A DNA stretch of 64,000 nt. Source: Sphingomonas sp. PR090111-T3T-6A (GTDB taxonomy: Bacteria; Pseudomonadota; Alphaproteobacteria; Sphingomonadales; Sphingomonadaceae). The position numbers were made by a program, and so were the translations under genes. Within the stretch, counting starts at the first letter, position 1. Each line of letters opens with the position of its first letter. This document shows, piece after piece, positions 26,281 to 34,807 of this stretch. The notes under the pieces were generated by a model that did no database searches, was not told the DNA's origin, and saw only the letters and a program-made list of their open reading frames with translations. Location: positions 62,001-126,000 of the forward strand of contig NZ_AORL01000021.1 in assembly GCF_000383095.1 (NCBI RefSeq), read 5' to 3'.

Positions 26281-28785
26281 TCAGGCTTTCCCCCTCGCCG
26301 GTAGGGCGATCAGCGCGGTCGTGGCGCCCCGCAGGCCCTCGGCGGTGGCCGTCAGGCGGATCGGGCCGGGTGCTTCCTCCGTCTGCACGATGGCCTGTGC
26401 CAAGCCGTTGAAGGCTTGGCGCCGGGGTGCCTGATCGGCTTCATGGCTGTTCGGATTGCCGTTGCCGACCCCGATCAGCCGCGCAGGGCCTTCCAGCCCG
26501 AAGTGGATCAGCGCATCCGCACGCGGCACGACCCGGCCGGCCTGATCGACAACCTCGACCCGGATCATCGCGACATCCCTGCCATCGGCATCGAGCCGAG
26601 ACCGGTTCGGGATCAGTCGCAGCGCGGCGGAGGGGCCGCTCGTCTCCCGGACGTCGTGTGCCGCCATCCGGCCGCCGGAATAGCCGCGCGCCTCGATCCG
26701 GCCGGGAGCATAGGGGACGGACCATGCCAGATGACGGTTGCGGGGCATCGGCTTGCGGCCCTGGCTGCAGCCGTTGACGATCAGCTCCACCTCTTCGCAA
26801 TTGCCATGGGCCCAGACCTCGATCGGCTGGCCCTCGCGCCCTTCCCAATTCCAGTGGGGCAGCAGGTGCACCATCGGTTCGCGGGGACGCCACCAGGCGC
26901 GGTAATACCAGTAGTTGTCCTTGGGGAAGCCGCAGAGGTCGAGGATGCCGAACTGGCTCGAAACGCTCGGCCATTCAGGATAGGGGGTCGGCTCGCCGCG
27001 ATAGTTGAACCCCGTCCACACGAAGCCGCCCGCGAACCAGGGGCTCTCGGCGGCGATCGGCCACCATTGCTCGGCCGTGGAGGCCCAGAAGGGATATTCG
27101 GTGTCGTAGGCGCGCACGAGATGCTTCGCGGCGTCGTTCTCGTAGACGCCGCGCGTGGCGACGGTACTGGCGGTTTCGGTGCCGATGATCGGAAGGTGCG
27201 GGAACTGCCGGTGGAAAGCCTCCGCCTGATCGGTGCGGTAGTTGAGCCCGGCGACGTTCACCACGTCCCACGCGCCGGTATGATAGCCCTTGTCCTCGAA
27301 GTAGAAGGCCTGTGTGAGAGGGCGCGTGGGATCGAGAGCGGCGATCCGGCGCTTGATCTCGGCAGTGATGCGCTTGCCGCGATCCGTGCCCTGCTGGGGC
27401 TCCTCGTTGCCCGCCGACCAGAGGATTACGCTCGGATGGTTGCGATCCCTGCGCACGATGCGGTCAAGCTCGTCGAGCGCTTCGGGGTCGGTGGTGTTGC
27501 GGCGAAGCTCGACGATCATCAGCATGCCGCTGGCATCGCAGATATCGAGCAGCGCCTCCGACGGCGGATTGTGCGAGCTGCGCCAGGCGTTCGAGCCCAT
27601 CGCCTGAAGCTGCTCCACGCGCCACGCATTGAGCCGGTCCGGGATGGCCGTGCCGACGCCGGCGTGATCCTGATGGTTGCAGGTGCCGAGCAGCTTCACG
27701 GGCTCGCCGTTGAGGAAGAAGCCCTTGTCGGCGTCGAAGCGGATCGAGCGGATGCCGAAGCGGGTCTCGGTGCGGTCGAGCAGCCGGCTATCATCCCACA
27801 GCTCGGTGACGAGGCGGTAGAGGCGCGGCGCCTCGATCGACCAGAGCTGCGCGCTCGCCAGCCGGAGGTCGGCCGTGCGCGTCACCGTCGTGGCGGGATC
27901 GAGCGCGAGCAGGTCGTCGGGCAGGCGCGCGGCCTCCATGCCGTCGGGCGTTAGGATCGTGCGCTTCAGCCGGATGCGGGCAGGGGACGTGCCATGATGC
28001 GCGATGTCGGTCGCGACGTGGACAGCCGCGCCGCCGCCGTCGGGCTCGGCCCGCACCACCGTTCCCCATTGCGGGACATGGGTCGCGGCGGTCTTCACCA
28101 GATCGACATGGCGATAGATGCCGGCGCCCTCGTAGAACCACCCCTCGCCGAGAGAGGCGTCGACGCGGACGGTGAGCATGTTGGCGCCGCCGTCATAATC
28201 GAGGAAATCGGTGAGATCGACGCGGAAGGGCGCGTATCCGCTGGCATTCTCGCCCACGATGCAGCCGTTCACGAAGACGAGGCAGTCGCGGAAGACGCCG
28301 TCGAACTCCAGCCAGATGCGGCGGTCGCGATCGGCCGGGCCGATGGGGAGGGCGCGGCGATACCAGCCGACGCTGTTCTCCGGATATTCGCGCCCGATCG
28401 CCTTGAAGCCATGCGCGGCGACGCGATCCTTGATGTTGCGGTCGGCGGGCGCGGGCAGCGGGCCTTCCGGATGCGCGAAGGGCAGGGCCACAGCCCAGTC
28501 GTGCGGCACGCGGACGGCGGCCCAGTCGCTGTCGTCAAAGCCCGGCAAGGTGGCGGGCGGGGCGTCCTCCTGCACCTTGGCGAAGGTCCGCTGGAAGCGG
28601 CCGAAACCGAAGTCGCGCTCCAGATCGGCGGCATGGCCGAGATGGAAGCGCCAGCCATCGGCGAGACGCACGCGCTCGCGCGGACCCGGCGCATCGGCGG
28701 GCGCAGTGCCCGCCAGCGCACATGCCGGCATCGCCAGACCGATCCCCGTGGCGCCGACTGCTCGTAGGACATCCCGCCGCTTCAT
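26281..28785 (-). CDS. Glycoside hydrolase family 2 (beta-galactosidase-like)
   Basis: An 834-residue GH2 enzyme. The N-terminus MKRRDVLRAVGATGIGLAMP is a Tat-like export signal followed by a cysteine (PAC) that could be lipidated. Order: jelly-roll sugar-binding domain (VRVPHDWAV, GWYRRALPI, FRDCLVFVNGCIVG, GAGIYRHVDLV), immunoglobulin-like domain, TIM barrel with LLGTCNHQDHAGVG, WRSSHNPPS, acid/base in LWSAGNEEP (about residue 461) and nucleophile in PIIGTETAS (about 536), then DUF4982-type C-terminal domains. Divergent from GH92, so the two probably act on the same glycan in the periplasm or on its membrane. Confidence 0.9.
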   Translation of the reverse strand: MKRRDVLRAVGATGIGLAMPACALAGTAPADAPGPRERVRLADGWRFHLGHAADLERDFGFGRFQRTFAKVQEDAPPATLPGFDDSDWAAVRVPHDWAVALPFAHPEGPLPAPADRNIKDRVAAHGFKAIGREYPENSVGWYRRALPIGPADRDRRIWLEFDGVFRDCLVFVNGCIVGENASGYAPFRVDLTDFLDYDGGANMLTVRVDASLGEGWFYEGAGIYRHVDLVKTAATHVPQWGTVVRAEPDGGGAAVHVATDIAHHGTSPARIRLKRTILTPDGMEAARLPDDLLALDPATTVTRTADLRLASAQLWSIEAPRLYRLVTELWDDSRLLDRTETRFGIRSIRFDADKGFFLNGEPVKLLGTCNHQDHAGVGTAIPDRLNAWRVEQLQAMGSNAWRSSHNPPSEALLDICDASGMLMIVELRRNTTDPEALDELDRIVRRDRNHPSVILWSAGNEEPQQGTDRGKRITAEIKRRIAALDPTRPLTQAFYFEDKGYHTGAWDVVNVAGLNYRTDQAEAFHRQFPHLPIIGTETASTVATRGVYENDAAKHLVRAYDTEYPFWASTAEQWWPIAAESPWFAGGFVWTGFNYRGEPTPYPEWPSVSSQFGILDLCGFPKDNYWYYRAWWRPREPMVHLLPHWNWEGREGQPIEVWAHGNCEEVELIVNGCSQGRKPMPRNRHLAWSVPYAPGRIEARGYSGGRMAAHDVRETSGPSAALRLIPNRSRLDADGRDVAMIRVEVVDQAGRVVPRADALIHFGLEGPARLIGVGNGNPNSHEADQAPRRQAFNGLAQAIVQTEEAPGPIRLTATAEGLRGATTALIALPARGKA

Positions 28786-28902
28786 TCGGATCGCCTCTCT
28801 CTTTAGGATGGCTCTGACGGCCGTTCAGGCCTATTAATATGATTTATTTCTGCCGGCAATCTTGTTCCGCCGGTGGCCCTTAAGCGTGAGAGGGGATCGG
28901 GA

Positions 28903-31125
28903 ATGCGTCGTTTGTGGCGGGCGGTTCTGGGTGTTGCGATGCTGCCGATCGCACCGGCCTTGGCGGCTTCCTCCCAGCCGGTTGATTGGGTGAATCCTCT
29001 GATCGGCACCGGCGGAACCGTGATCGGGCCGGATTATGCCGGCACGATGCCGCTCGTCACCACGCCCTTCGGCATGACCAACTGGACCGCGCAGACCCGC
29101 CAGAACCGGATCAGCGTCACCTCCTACGCCTATGAGGACCAGTGGATCACCGGCTTCATCGGCACGCATCAGCCGGCGGTGTGGATGGGCGACTATGGCT
29201 ATGTGACGCTGATGCCCGAGATGGGCGGGCTCCAGCCGAGCCCCGAATATCGCCGCCTGCGCTTCAGCCATGCTGACGAGACGGCGACGCCCTATTACTA
29301 TGCCGTCACCATGGCGGACGAGGCGGGCCGCAAGCTACGCGCCGAGATGACCTCGACCGACCATGCGAGCTATCTGCGCTTCACTTTCCCGGCCGGCGTG
29401 CCGCAGTCGGTGCTGGTCGAGGCGACGCGGGCGGGCACGCGCGGCTGGGCGAAATATGATGCGGAGCGGGGTGAAATCCTCGGCTACAATCCGGATCGGA
29501 TGGATGCCCATCTGAGCAATGTGAAGCTCCCGGATTTCAAGGGTTATTTCGTCGTCCGTTTCCGCCGCAAGCCTTCGGGCGGAGGCGTCTATCAGGGGCC
29601 GCTGGGAGCTGCTGGCACGGAGGTCGAGGGCGACAATGTCGGCGCCTTCGCGCGCTTCGACGGAAGCGACACGGTGGTCGAGGCGCAGGTCGGCACCTCG
29701 TTCATCAGCCTCGATCAGGCGCGGGCCAATTTCGACGCCGAAATGCCGCGCTGGGACTTCGACGGCACGAAAGAGGCGCTGAAACAGGTCTGGAACGGCA
29801 AGCTCGGCACAATCACGGTCGAGGGCGCAACCGACGACCAAAAGCATATCCTCTACACCGGCCTCTATCACGCGCTGCTCTATCCGAAGCTGATGTCGGA
29901 GCAGGGGCGCTACCACAGCGCCTTCGACGACAAGGTGCATCAGGGGACGAGCTACACCGCCTTTTCGATCTGGGACACGTTCCGCGCCGAGAACAGCCTG
30001 CTCACCCTGATCGCGCCGGAGCGGATCGACGGCATGGTGGGCGCGCTGCTCCAGGATTATCGCGAAGGCGGTTACATGCCGAAATGGCCGAACCCTTCCT
30101 ACACCAACATCATGATCGGCACGCATGCGGACTCGCTGGTGGCCGAGGCGATGGTGAAGGGCTTCAAGGGCTTCGACCGCAAGCTCGCCTATGAGGCGGT
30201 GCTGAAGGACGCGACCGTCCCGCCCGAGGGCGACACCACCCGCCGCTGGCTCGATCGCGAGCCGGGTGTGCCATACGAGGCGCGGGCCGGCCTCACATGG
30301 TCGAGCAAGATCGGCTATGTGCCGGCCGACAAGGTTTCCGAGTCCGCGTCGAGCACGCTGGAAGAGGCCTATGACGATTTCGCCGTGGCGCAGGTCGCGA
30401 GGGAGGTGGGTGATCAGGCGGGCTATCGCCGCTTCCTCGATCGCTCGCTCCGATATCGCGTGCTGTTCAACCCGGCGACCGGCTTCATGCAGGCGCGTAA
30501 TCTGGACGGAAGCTGGGCCTCGCCGGCCGAAGGCTGGACCGAGGGCGACCAGTGGGCCTATCTCTTCGCGGCGCTGCACGACATTCCCGGCACGATCGCC
30601 CTGCTGGGCGGGGACGCGGCGTTCAACGCCAGGCTCGACGCCCATTTCGCCGGCGGCCACAACCACCACGATAACGAGCCGAGCCACCACTACAGCTATC
30701 TCTACGATTTCGGCGGCGAGCCGTGGAAGGCGCAGGCGACGGTCCGCCACATCGCGGAGACAGCCTACAGCAACACGCCGGCTGGCATGCTCGGCAACGA
30801 GGATTGCGGGCAGATGTCCGCCTGGTACATCTTCGCGGCGCTGGGCTTCTATCCGGTCAATCCGGTCTCCAAGGCTTATATGATCGGCAGCCCGCTTTAC
30901 GCCCGCGCCACGCTGAACCTGCCCGGCGGAAAGAGCTTCTCGGTCGAGGCTCCGGGCAATGGGCCGGCGAACGTCTATATCCAGTCCGCGACGCTCAATG
31001 GGCGGCCGCTCGACAAGCCCTTCGTCACCTATGAGCAGATCGTCGCGGGCGGGAAACTACGCTTCGTGATGGGGCCGAAGCCGTCTGGATGGGCGTCGCA
31101 ATGGCGGGGTAAGCCCGATCAGTAG
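28903..31125 (+). CDS. Glycoside hydrolase family 92 alpha-mannosidase
   Basis: A 740-residue GH92 protein, calcium-dependent exo-alpha-mannosidases. Signal peptide (LWRAVLGVAMLPIAPALA), then VDWVNPLIGTGG, the N-terminal beta-sandwich, and the catalytic barrel with LYPKLMSEQGRYHS, SIWDTFRAENSLLTLI, YMPKWPNPSYTNIMIG, EGWTEGDQWAYLF and GNEDCGQMSAWYIFAALGFYPV (about residue 631, the characteristic catalytic segment). AGAGGGGA precedes the ATG. The 117 bases shared with the divergent GH2 gene contain an AT-rich stretch likely to hold both promoters. Together they could trim N-glycan- or mannan-type glycans (inference). Confidence 0.92.
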   Translation: MRRLWRAVLGVAMLPIAPALAASSQPVDWVNPLIGTGGTVIGPDYAGTMPLVTTPFGMTNWTAQTRQNRISVTSYAYEDQWITGFIGTHQPAVWMGDYGYVTLMPEMGGLQPSPEYRRLRFSHADETATPYYYAVTMADEAGRKLRAEMTSTDHASYLRFTFPAGVPQSVLVEATRAGTRGWAKYDAERGEILGYNPDRMDAHLSNVKLPDFKGYFVVRFRRKPSGGGVYQGPLGAAGTEVEGDNVGAFARFDGSDTVVEAQVGTSFISLDQARANFDAEMPRWDFDGTKEALKQVWNGKLGTITVEGATDDQKHILYTGLYHALLYPKLMSEQGRYHSAFDDKVHQGTSYTAFSIWDTFRAENSLLTLIAPERIDGMVGALLQDYREGGYMPKWPNPSYTNIMIGTHADSLVAEAMVKGFKGFDRKLAYEAVLKDATVPPEGDTTRRWLDREPGVPYEARAGLTWSSKIGYVPADKVSESASSTLEEAYDDFAVAQVAREVGDQAGYRRFLDRSLRYRVLFNPATGFMQARNLDGSWASPAEGWTEGDQWAYLFAALHDIPGTIALLGGDAAFNARLDAHFAGGHNHHDNEPSHHYSYLYDFGGEPWKAQATVRHIAETAYSNTPAGMLGNEDCGQMSAWYIFAALGFYPVNPVSKAYMIGSPLYARATLNLPGGKSFSVEAPGNGPANVYIQSATLNGRPLDKPFVTYEQIVAGGKLRFVMGPKPSGWASQWRGKPDQ

Positions 31126-31148
31126 GAGGGCGCACACGTCATCGGCGT

Positions 31149-31178
31149 CATGATATCCTGTCCGGAAGGATCGTCATG
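31149..31178. terminator. Interrupted hairpin after GH92
   Basis: CATGA (31149-31153) pairs with TCATG (31174-31178) and ATCCT (31155-31159) with AGGAT (31167-31171), with a TCCGGA palindrome in the loop. It starts 24 bases after the GH92 stop. No T-run follows, so it may be an RNA 3' end structure or a protein site instead. Confidence 0.3.
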
Positions 31179-31349
31179 CTGTTGTCGCGCGAAATTGTAA
31201 GAGGCCAAGGCTACGCGGGTGGGTGGAACGTTCGGCGATCGTGCCCCGACAGCCATGGCGGAGCCCGAACGCATCACGAGCGGGAGCCGTTTGGCAGGGC
31301 GCGCATTCTGCACTAACGGCGTCGCGCGTCGTCAAACGAAGGAGTGAGA

Positions 31350-31652
31350 ATGACACAGGCAGAACCCGTTGGCGTGGACCGGCTTCCGAGTGCACCTCGT
31401 GCCCGTCTGGTGTCCGACGAGCTGACACGCCTCATGAAGATGGTGACCGATGCCTGCCCGCCGGACGTCAAGGTGAGCTTCGCCTTTGACGGACAGCTGC
31501 ACCTGTTCGTCGACGTCCGGACGATCGAGGACGTTCTGGCTGTGGAGCTGATCCTGCCCAGCCTCGGTGCCGGCATGTTTCATGGCGTCCAGCGTTCGCA
31601 GGCGCCCCGTCACGGCTTCGGTCATCGCGTGACGGCTCTGGTCGATCGATAA
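31350..31652 (+). CDS. Hypothetical protein
   Basis: A 100-residue soluble protein I do not recognise. AAGGAG is five bases before the ATG and the amino-acid composition is ordinary, which supports a real gene. The middle (LVSDELTRLMKMVTDACPP, KVSFAFDGQLHLFVDVRTIEDVLAVELILPSL) predicts helix-strand-strand-helix; there are no membrane segments or known motifs. It lies 137 bases upstream of the toxin-antitoxin pair in the same direction. Confidence 0.6.
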   Translation: MTQAEPVGVDRLPSAPRARLVSDELTRLMKMVTDACPPDVKVSFAFDGQLHLFVDVRTIEDVLAVELILPSLGAGMFHGVQRSQAPRHGFGHRVTALVDR

Positions 31653-31742
31653 AGCATGGGAGGGCAGGGGCGTGCGATACCGCGCACCCCTGCTTCTCGG
31701 GCGTGCCCCGTCGTCGATCCTGGCGAGGCACGGACGGTCAGC

Positions 31743-31771
31743 TTGCGATCCCGGACGCGAATAGGCATAAT
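31743..31771 (+). promoter_or_regulatory. Sigma-70-like promoter of the antitoxin gene
   Basis: TTGCGA (31743-31748) and CATAAT (31766-31771) are 17 bases apart and end 18 bases before the antitoxin ATG. The -10 box lies inside the nested palindrome described next, as expected for an autorepressed toxin-antitoxin promoter. Confidence 0.45.
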
Positions 31772-31799
31772 ACAGGCAAGGAGTGCCTGATGCTTGCCT
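31763..31799. promoter_or_regulatory. Concentric double palindrome, antitoxin operator candidate
   Basis: AGGCA occurs at 31763 and 31774 and its complement TGCCT at 31784 and 31795. Inner and outer pairs share one centre (31781), and repeats in each arm are 11 bases apart, about one helical turn. The array covers the -10 box, the ribosome-binding site AAGGAG and the ATG at 31790. This geometry suits two cooperating dimers of an antitoxin; as RNA, inner (CAGGCA/TGCCTG) and outer (AGGCAAG/CTTGCCT) hairpins would be mutually exclusive. Confidence 0.6.
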
Positions 31800-32143
31800 C
31801 TTTCCTCGATACGATCCGCGATGGCGACATGATCGCGCCCCGGCTGATGGCCGAGCGGCTGCGCGTGCCGATGACGCAACTCTCGCGCATCGCTCACGTC
31901 AACCGCAACACGCTGGCGGACCGCCCCGGTTCGCCCAGCGTGCAGGCCAAGCTCGGCCAGATCGCGCGGATCATCACGCGCGCCGCCGAGCTTTCCGGCG
32001 ACGAGGGGCGGGCGATCATCTGGTTCCGCCACCAGCCCATCCCCGGCTTCGGCAACCGCACCGCCGAGGAGCTGGTCGAAGCCGGCGAGGCCGATGCGGT
32101 GATCGAGGATCTCGAGCGCATGGCCGAAGGCGTCTATAGTTGA
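31790..32143 (+). CDS. Xre/MbcA/ParS-type antitoxin
   Basis: A 117-residue protein. The N-terminal part (MIAPRLMAERLRVPMTQLSRIAHVNRNTL) is a helix-turn-helix of the Xre-like kind, and the C-terminal part (RAIIWFRHQPIPGFGNRTAEELVEAGEADAVIEDLERM) is the DUF2384 ParS/MbcA toxin-binding domain. In this family the antitoxin blocks a RES-domain NAD+-degrading toxin and represses its own promoter. The RES toxin gene follows 67 bases later. The start fits AAGGAG seven bases upstream. Confidence 0.88.
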   Translation: MLASFLDTIRDGDMIAPRLMAERLRVPMTQLSRIAHVNRNTLADRPGSPSVQAKLGQIARIITRAAELSGDEGRAIIWFRHQPIPGFGNRTAEELVEAGEADAVIEDLERMAEGVYS

Positions 32144-32210
32144 GTCCGCGAGCCCGGCTCCCGGACGCGCTCTGCTATCACCCGGTCTCCGTGCCCGGCA
32201 CGCTGGCCAC

Positions 32211-32747
32211 ATGACCGCACCCGACCTTCATCCGATCGCCGGCCGTTTCTGGCGCATGATCCGCGTGCCGTGGCAACGCGATCCGCTGTCGGGGGAGGGC
32301 GCGCGCCTCTACGGCGGTCGGTGGAACGCCAAGGGCGCGCCTGCGCTCTATCTCGGTGCGAGCCACGATGTCGCCATCGCCGAATATCATCGCGGGCTGC
32401 CCAAGCCGGGCACGCTCGTCCCCTATGACATCCGCTCGGATGCCATCGCGGACCTGACCGACGGTGCCGGCCGCCCGCGCGATGCGGAGGTCGCGGATGC
32501 CGTCCGTTGCGACTGGACCGCCCGGATGCGTGCCGGCGACATTCCGCCGAGCTGGCTCCTCGTCGAGCGGATGATGGCGGAGGGGGCGGCGGGCGCGCTG
32601 GTGCCCTCGGTCCAGCATCGCGGTGGTGTCTGTCTCGTGCTGTGGAGCTGGCATGATGCGGCCGGCACAGGGGAGCGGGCGGCCGTCACCGTGCTCGATC
32701 CGATGGGCGACCTTATCCCGCTCGGGGCGGGGGCCGGCCCGCGCTGA
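32211..32747 (+). CDS. RES-domain toxin
   Basis: A 178-residue RES-domain protein. The conserved residues are present: arginine and glycines in GEGARLYGGRWNAKGAPALYLGAS, histidine/glutamate in VAIAEYHRGLPKPGTLV, and a C-terminal tail (LVLWSWHDAA, VTVLDP). RES toxins (ParT, MbcT type) use ADP-ribosyl-transferase-like chemistry, degrading NAD+ or modifying a metabolic enzyme. It is second in the operon after the antitoxin, the usual order for this class; the 67-base gap is longer than usual. Confidence 0.88.
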   Translation: MTAPDLHPIAGRFWRMIRVPWQRDPLSGEGARLYGGRWNAKGAPALYLGASHDVAIAEYHRGLPKPGTLVPYDIRSDAIADLTDGAGRPRDAEVADAVRCDWTARMRAGDIPPSWLLVERMMAEGAAGALVPSVQHRGGVCLVLWSWHDAAGTGERAAVTVLDPMGDLIPLGAGAGPR

Positions 32748-32987
32748 AAATCCGAGACGCGCGGTAACGGACCTTCATGCGGGGGCTCTGCAATCGAGGG
32801 CGTGCCCATCCCGTACGGATTGTGCTTTCGCGGCACAGCGTTCATGGAGGATGTGGCCCATGATCGCCAGTATGAGGCGGTTCCGGCCGGATGCTGGAAG
32901 AGGGGGCCCCTTCGATAGAACGCCTCGGCGCAACCCGGCCGGCCGGTAATGCAATCGAAGGTTTTGTGGGGCATCGGCGGGAGGGAG

Positions 32988-34754
32988 ATGGGAAGATTCC
33001 GTGGCCTTGGTAGAGCGGCGATGCTGCTCCTGACTTGCGCCTTGCTGGCTGGCCTTTGGCCGTCGGAAGCCTCGGCGAGCGAAGTCGTGCTGGGGCCGAC
33101 CCTCTGTCACGCGGTGAGCGAACGGGTGGCGACCGCTCAGGAGGCCCCGGCGCCGCTTGCCTGCCGTGGCGAGCCGCACGGCTATCAGGATGGTTCGCTC
33201 TGGTTGCGCACGAGTCTTCGCGGATTGCCGGTCGACGGCAATGACCTGATGCTTGTGGTCCACAATTCGCGGTTCGATCGCCTGTCCGTGGCGTTCCGCT
33301 ATGCCGATGGCTTCGTGGCGCAGTCCGAGGTGCGCGGCGGCGATTTCGGATCGCATTGGCGGGCAGGGGGCCAGATCGCGTTCGATGCCCCGATGCGCGA
33401 CGTGCCCGTCACGGCCGTGACCCTGCGCTTCGACCGGCTCGCCAGCACCAAGCTGCTGCGTATGCGCCTGATGGATCATGGCGAGGCGAGCTATGAGGCG
33501 ATCGCGCTCGCCGGGACGGTCTCGACGGCGCTGACCCTTCTGCTGGTCTGTGCGCTCTACAATGCCGGGCTGGCCGTCGCCGTCCGGCGGGCCTTTCCTG
33601 CGTGGCAGGCGGCGTGGGCTGGCTGCATGGTCCTGTGGGGAGCGATCTGGTCGCAACTCCACCTTTTCCTGTTCCCTGGAATGGCGGGAGCGCTTTCCGC
33701 GCAGAGCTGCACCGCCTTGTCCTGCCTCGCGATCACGCTCGCCACGGCGAGCGCTGTGACCGCGATCGACCGGACGACGCTGCCCGCCGGCCTGCGCAGG
33801 GCGGCGCTCCTGTCCGGCATCGCGGTGGGGATCTTCGGTCTGCCCCTGGCGGTCATGCGGTCCGGTCCGATCGTCGAGCTGGGAAATGTGCTGGGTGCAT
33901 TGATCCTGGTCGATCTGGGGCTTGTCGCGATCTGCCTCGCTCTCGCTTCGCTGCGGAAGAGCACGGATGCGCGTAATCTCGTCGGCGCCTGGTCGCTCCC
34001 GATGCTGATGCTGGCTGCGCTCCAGATGACGAACCCGAACACGATCTTCTGGGGAGGCGGGGCGCAGATCCTGATCCTGTTCGCCGCGGCCTGGCAAACG
34101 CTCTGGCTCTCGATCACCGCCTCGCACAAATATGCGAAGCTGCGCATCGATCGTGACGCCGCCCGCATCGCCGAGGCGCAGGCGCAAGAGCTGGCGCGTC
34201 GTGATCCTCTCACCGGGCTGCTGAACCGTCGTGGTGTCATCGAAGTGCTGGAGGCGAAGTCGCGCCAGGGCGACGATCCCGACATGCCGGTCGCGCTGCT
34301 GCTGATCGACGTCGATCGCTTCAAGCTCATCAACGACCAATATGGCCATGACGCCGGCGATCTCGTCCTGACGAGGATCGCATCGCAGATCGTGCGCTGG
34401 GAACAGGCGCGGTGCCACGTGGCCCGATTGGGCGGGGAAGAGTTCGTCATCATCATCGAAGGGCTTGAGACGGCCGCGCTGCAACGCTTCGCCGAAAGCG
34501 TCCGCGAGGATATCGCGGCCTGCCGGTACGGGCTCGGGCCGGGCGGGGGAGTGACTGCCAGCATCGGCGTGGCCCAGACGACCGGATACCCCGACTTCCG
34601 GGCGCTTTATCGGCTCGCGGACAAGGCGCTCTATGCTGCCAAGCGATCCGGCCGCAATCGCGTCAGCTTCAGCTCCGCCCATAATGACGAGGGCGACGAG
34701 CGCTCTGCCCACACCGCGCTCGGGGCAGGGCATCCGCTTCGGGGCGGTGCATAG
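32988..34754 (+). CDS. Membrane diguanylate cyclase (7TM sensor + GGDEF)
   Basis: About 588 residues: signal sequence (AAMLLLTCALLAGLWPSEASA), a periplasmic beta-sandwich (DISM-like, about 30-175), seven hydrophobic helices (about 180-380), a short coiled coil (AKLRIDRDAARIAEAQAQELARR) and a C-terminal GGDEF domain with DPLTGLLNRRG, LLIDVDRFKLINDQYGHDAGD and the active-site GGEEF near residue 482. It should make cyclic di-GMP. The RxxD inhibitory site five residues before GGEEF is absent (RCHV). Start at 32988, preceded by GGGAGGGAG; an upstream ATG at 32949 has no ribosome-binding site. Confidence 0.88.
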   Translation: MGRFRGLGRAAMLLLTCALLAGLWPSEASASEVVLGPTLCHAVSERVATAQEAPAPLACRGEPHGYQDGSLWLRTSLRGLPVDGNDLMLVVHNSRFDRLSVAFRYADGFVAQSEVRGGDFGSHWRAGGQIAFDAPMRDVPVTAVTLRFDRLASTKLLRMRLMDHGEASYEAIALAGTVSTALTLLLVCALYNAGLAVAVRRAFPAWQAAWAGCMVLWGAIWSQLHLFLFPGMAGALSAQSCTALSCLAITLATASAVTAIDRTTLPAGLRRAALLSGIAVGIFGLPLAVMRSGPIVELGNVLGALILVDLGLVAICLALASLRKSTDARNLVGAWSLPMLMLAALQMTNPNTIFWGGGAQILILFAAAWQTLWLSITASHKYAKLRIDRDAARIAEAQAQELARRDPLTGLLNRRGVIEVLEAKSRQGDDPDMPVALLLIDVDRFKLINDQYGHDAGDLVLTRIASQIVRWEQARCHVARLGGEEFVIIIEGLETAALQRFAESVREDIAACRYGLGPGGGVTASIGVAQTTGYPDFRALYRLADKALYAAKRSGRNRVSFSSAHNDEGDERSAHTALGAGHPLRGGA

Positions 34755-34807
34755 ACGCAGGGCCGACCGCTCGACGAGGTTGCGCTTTTCTGCGATCCGC
34801 TGGCTCC

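Noticed and set aside
32748-32987. Short frames between the RES toxin and the diguanylate cyclase
   Set aside because: None combines a ribosome-binding site with protein-like composition; left as non-coding.
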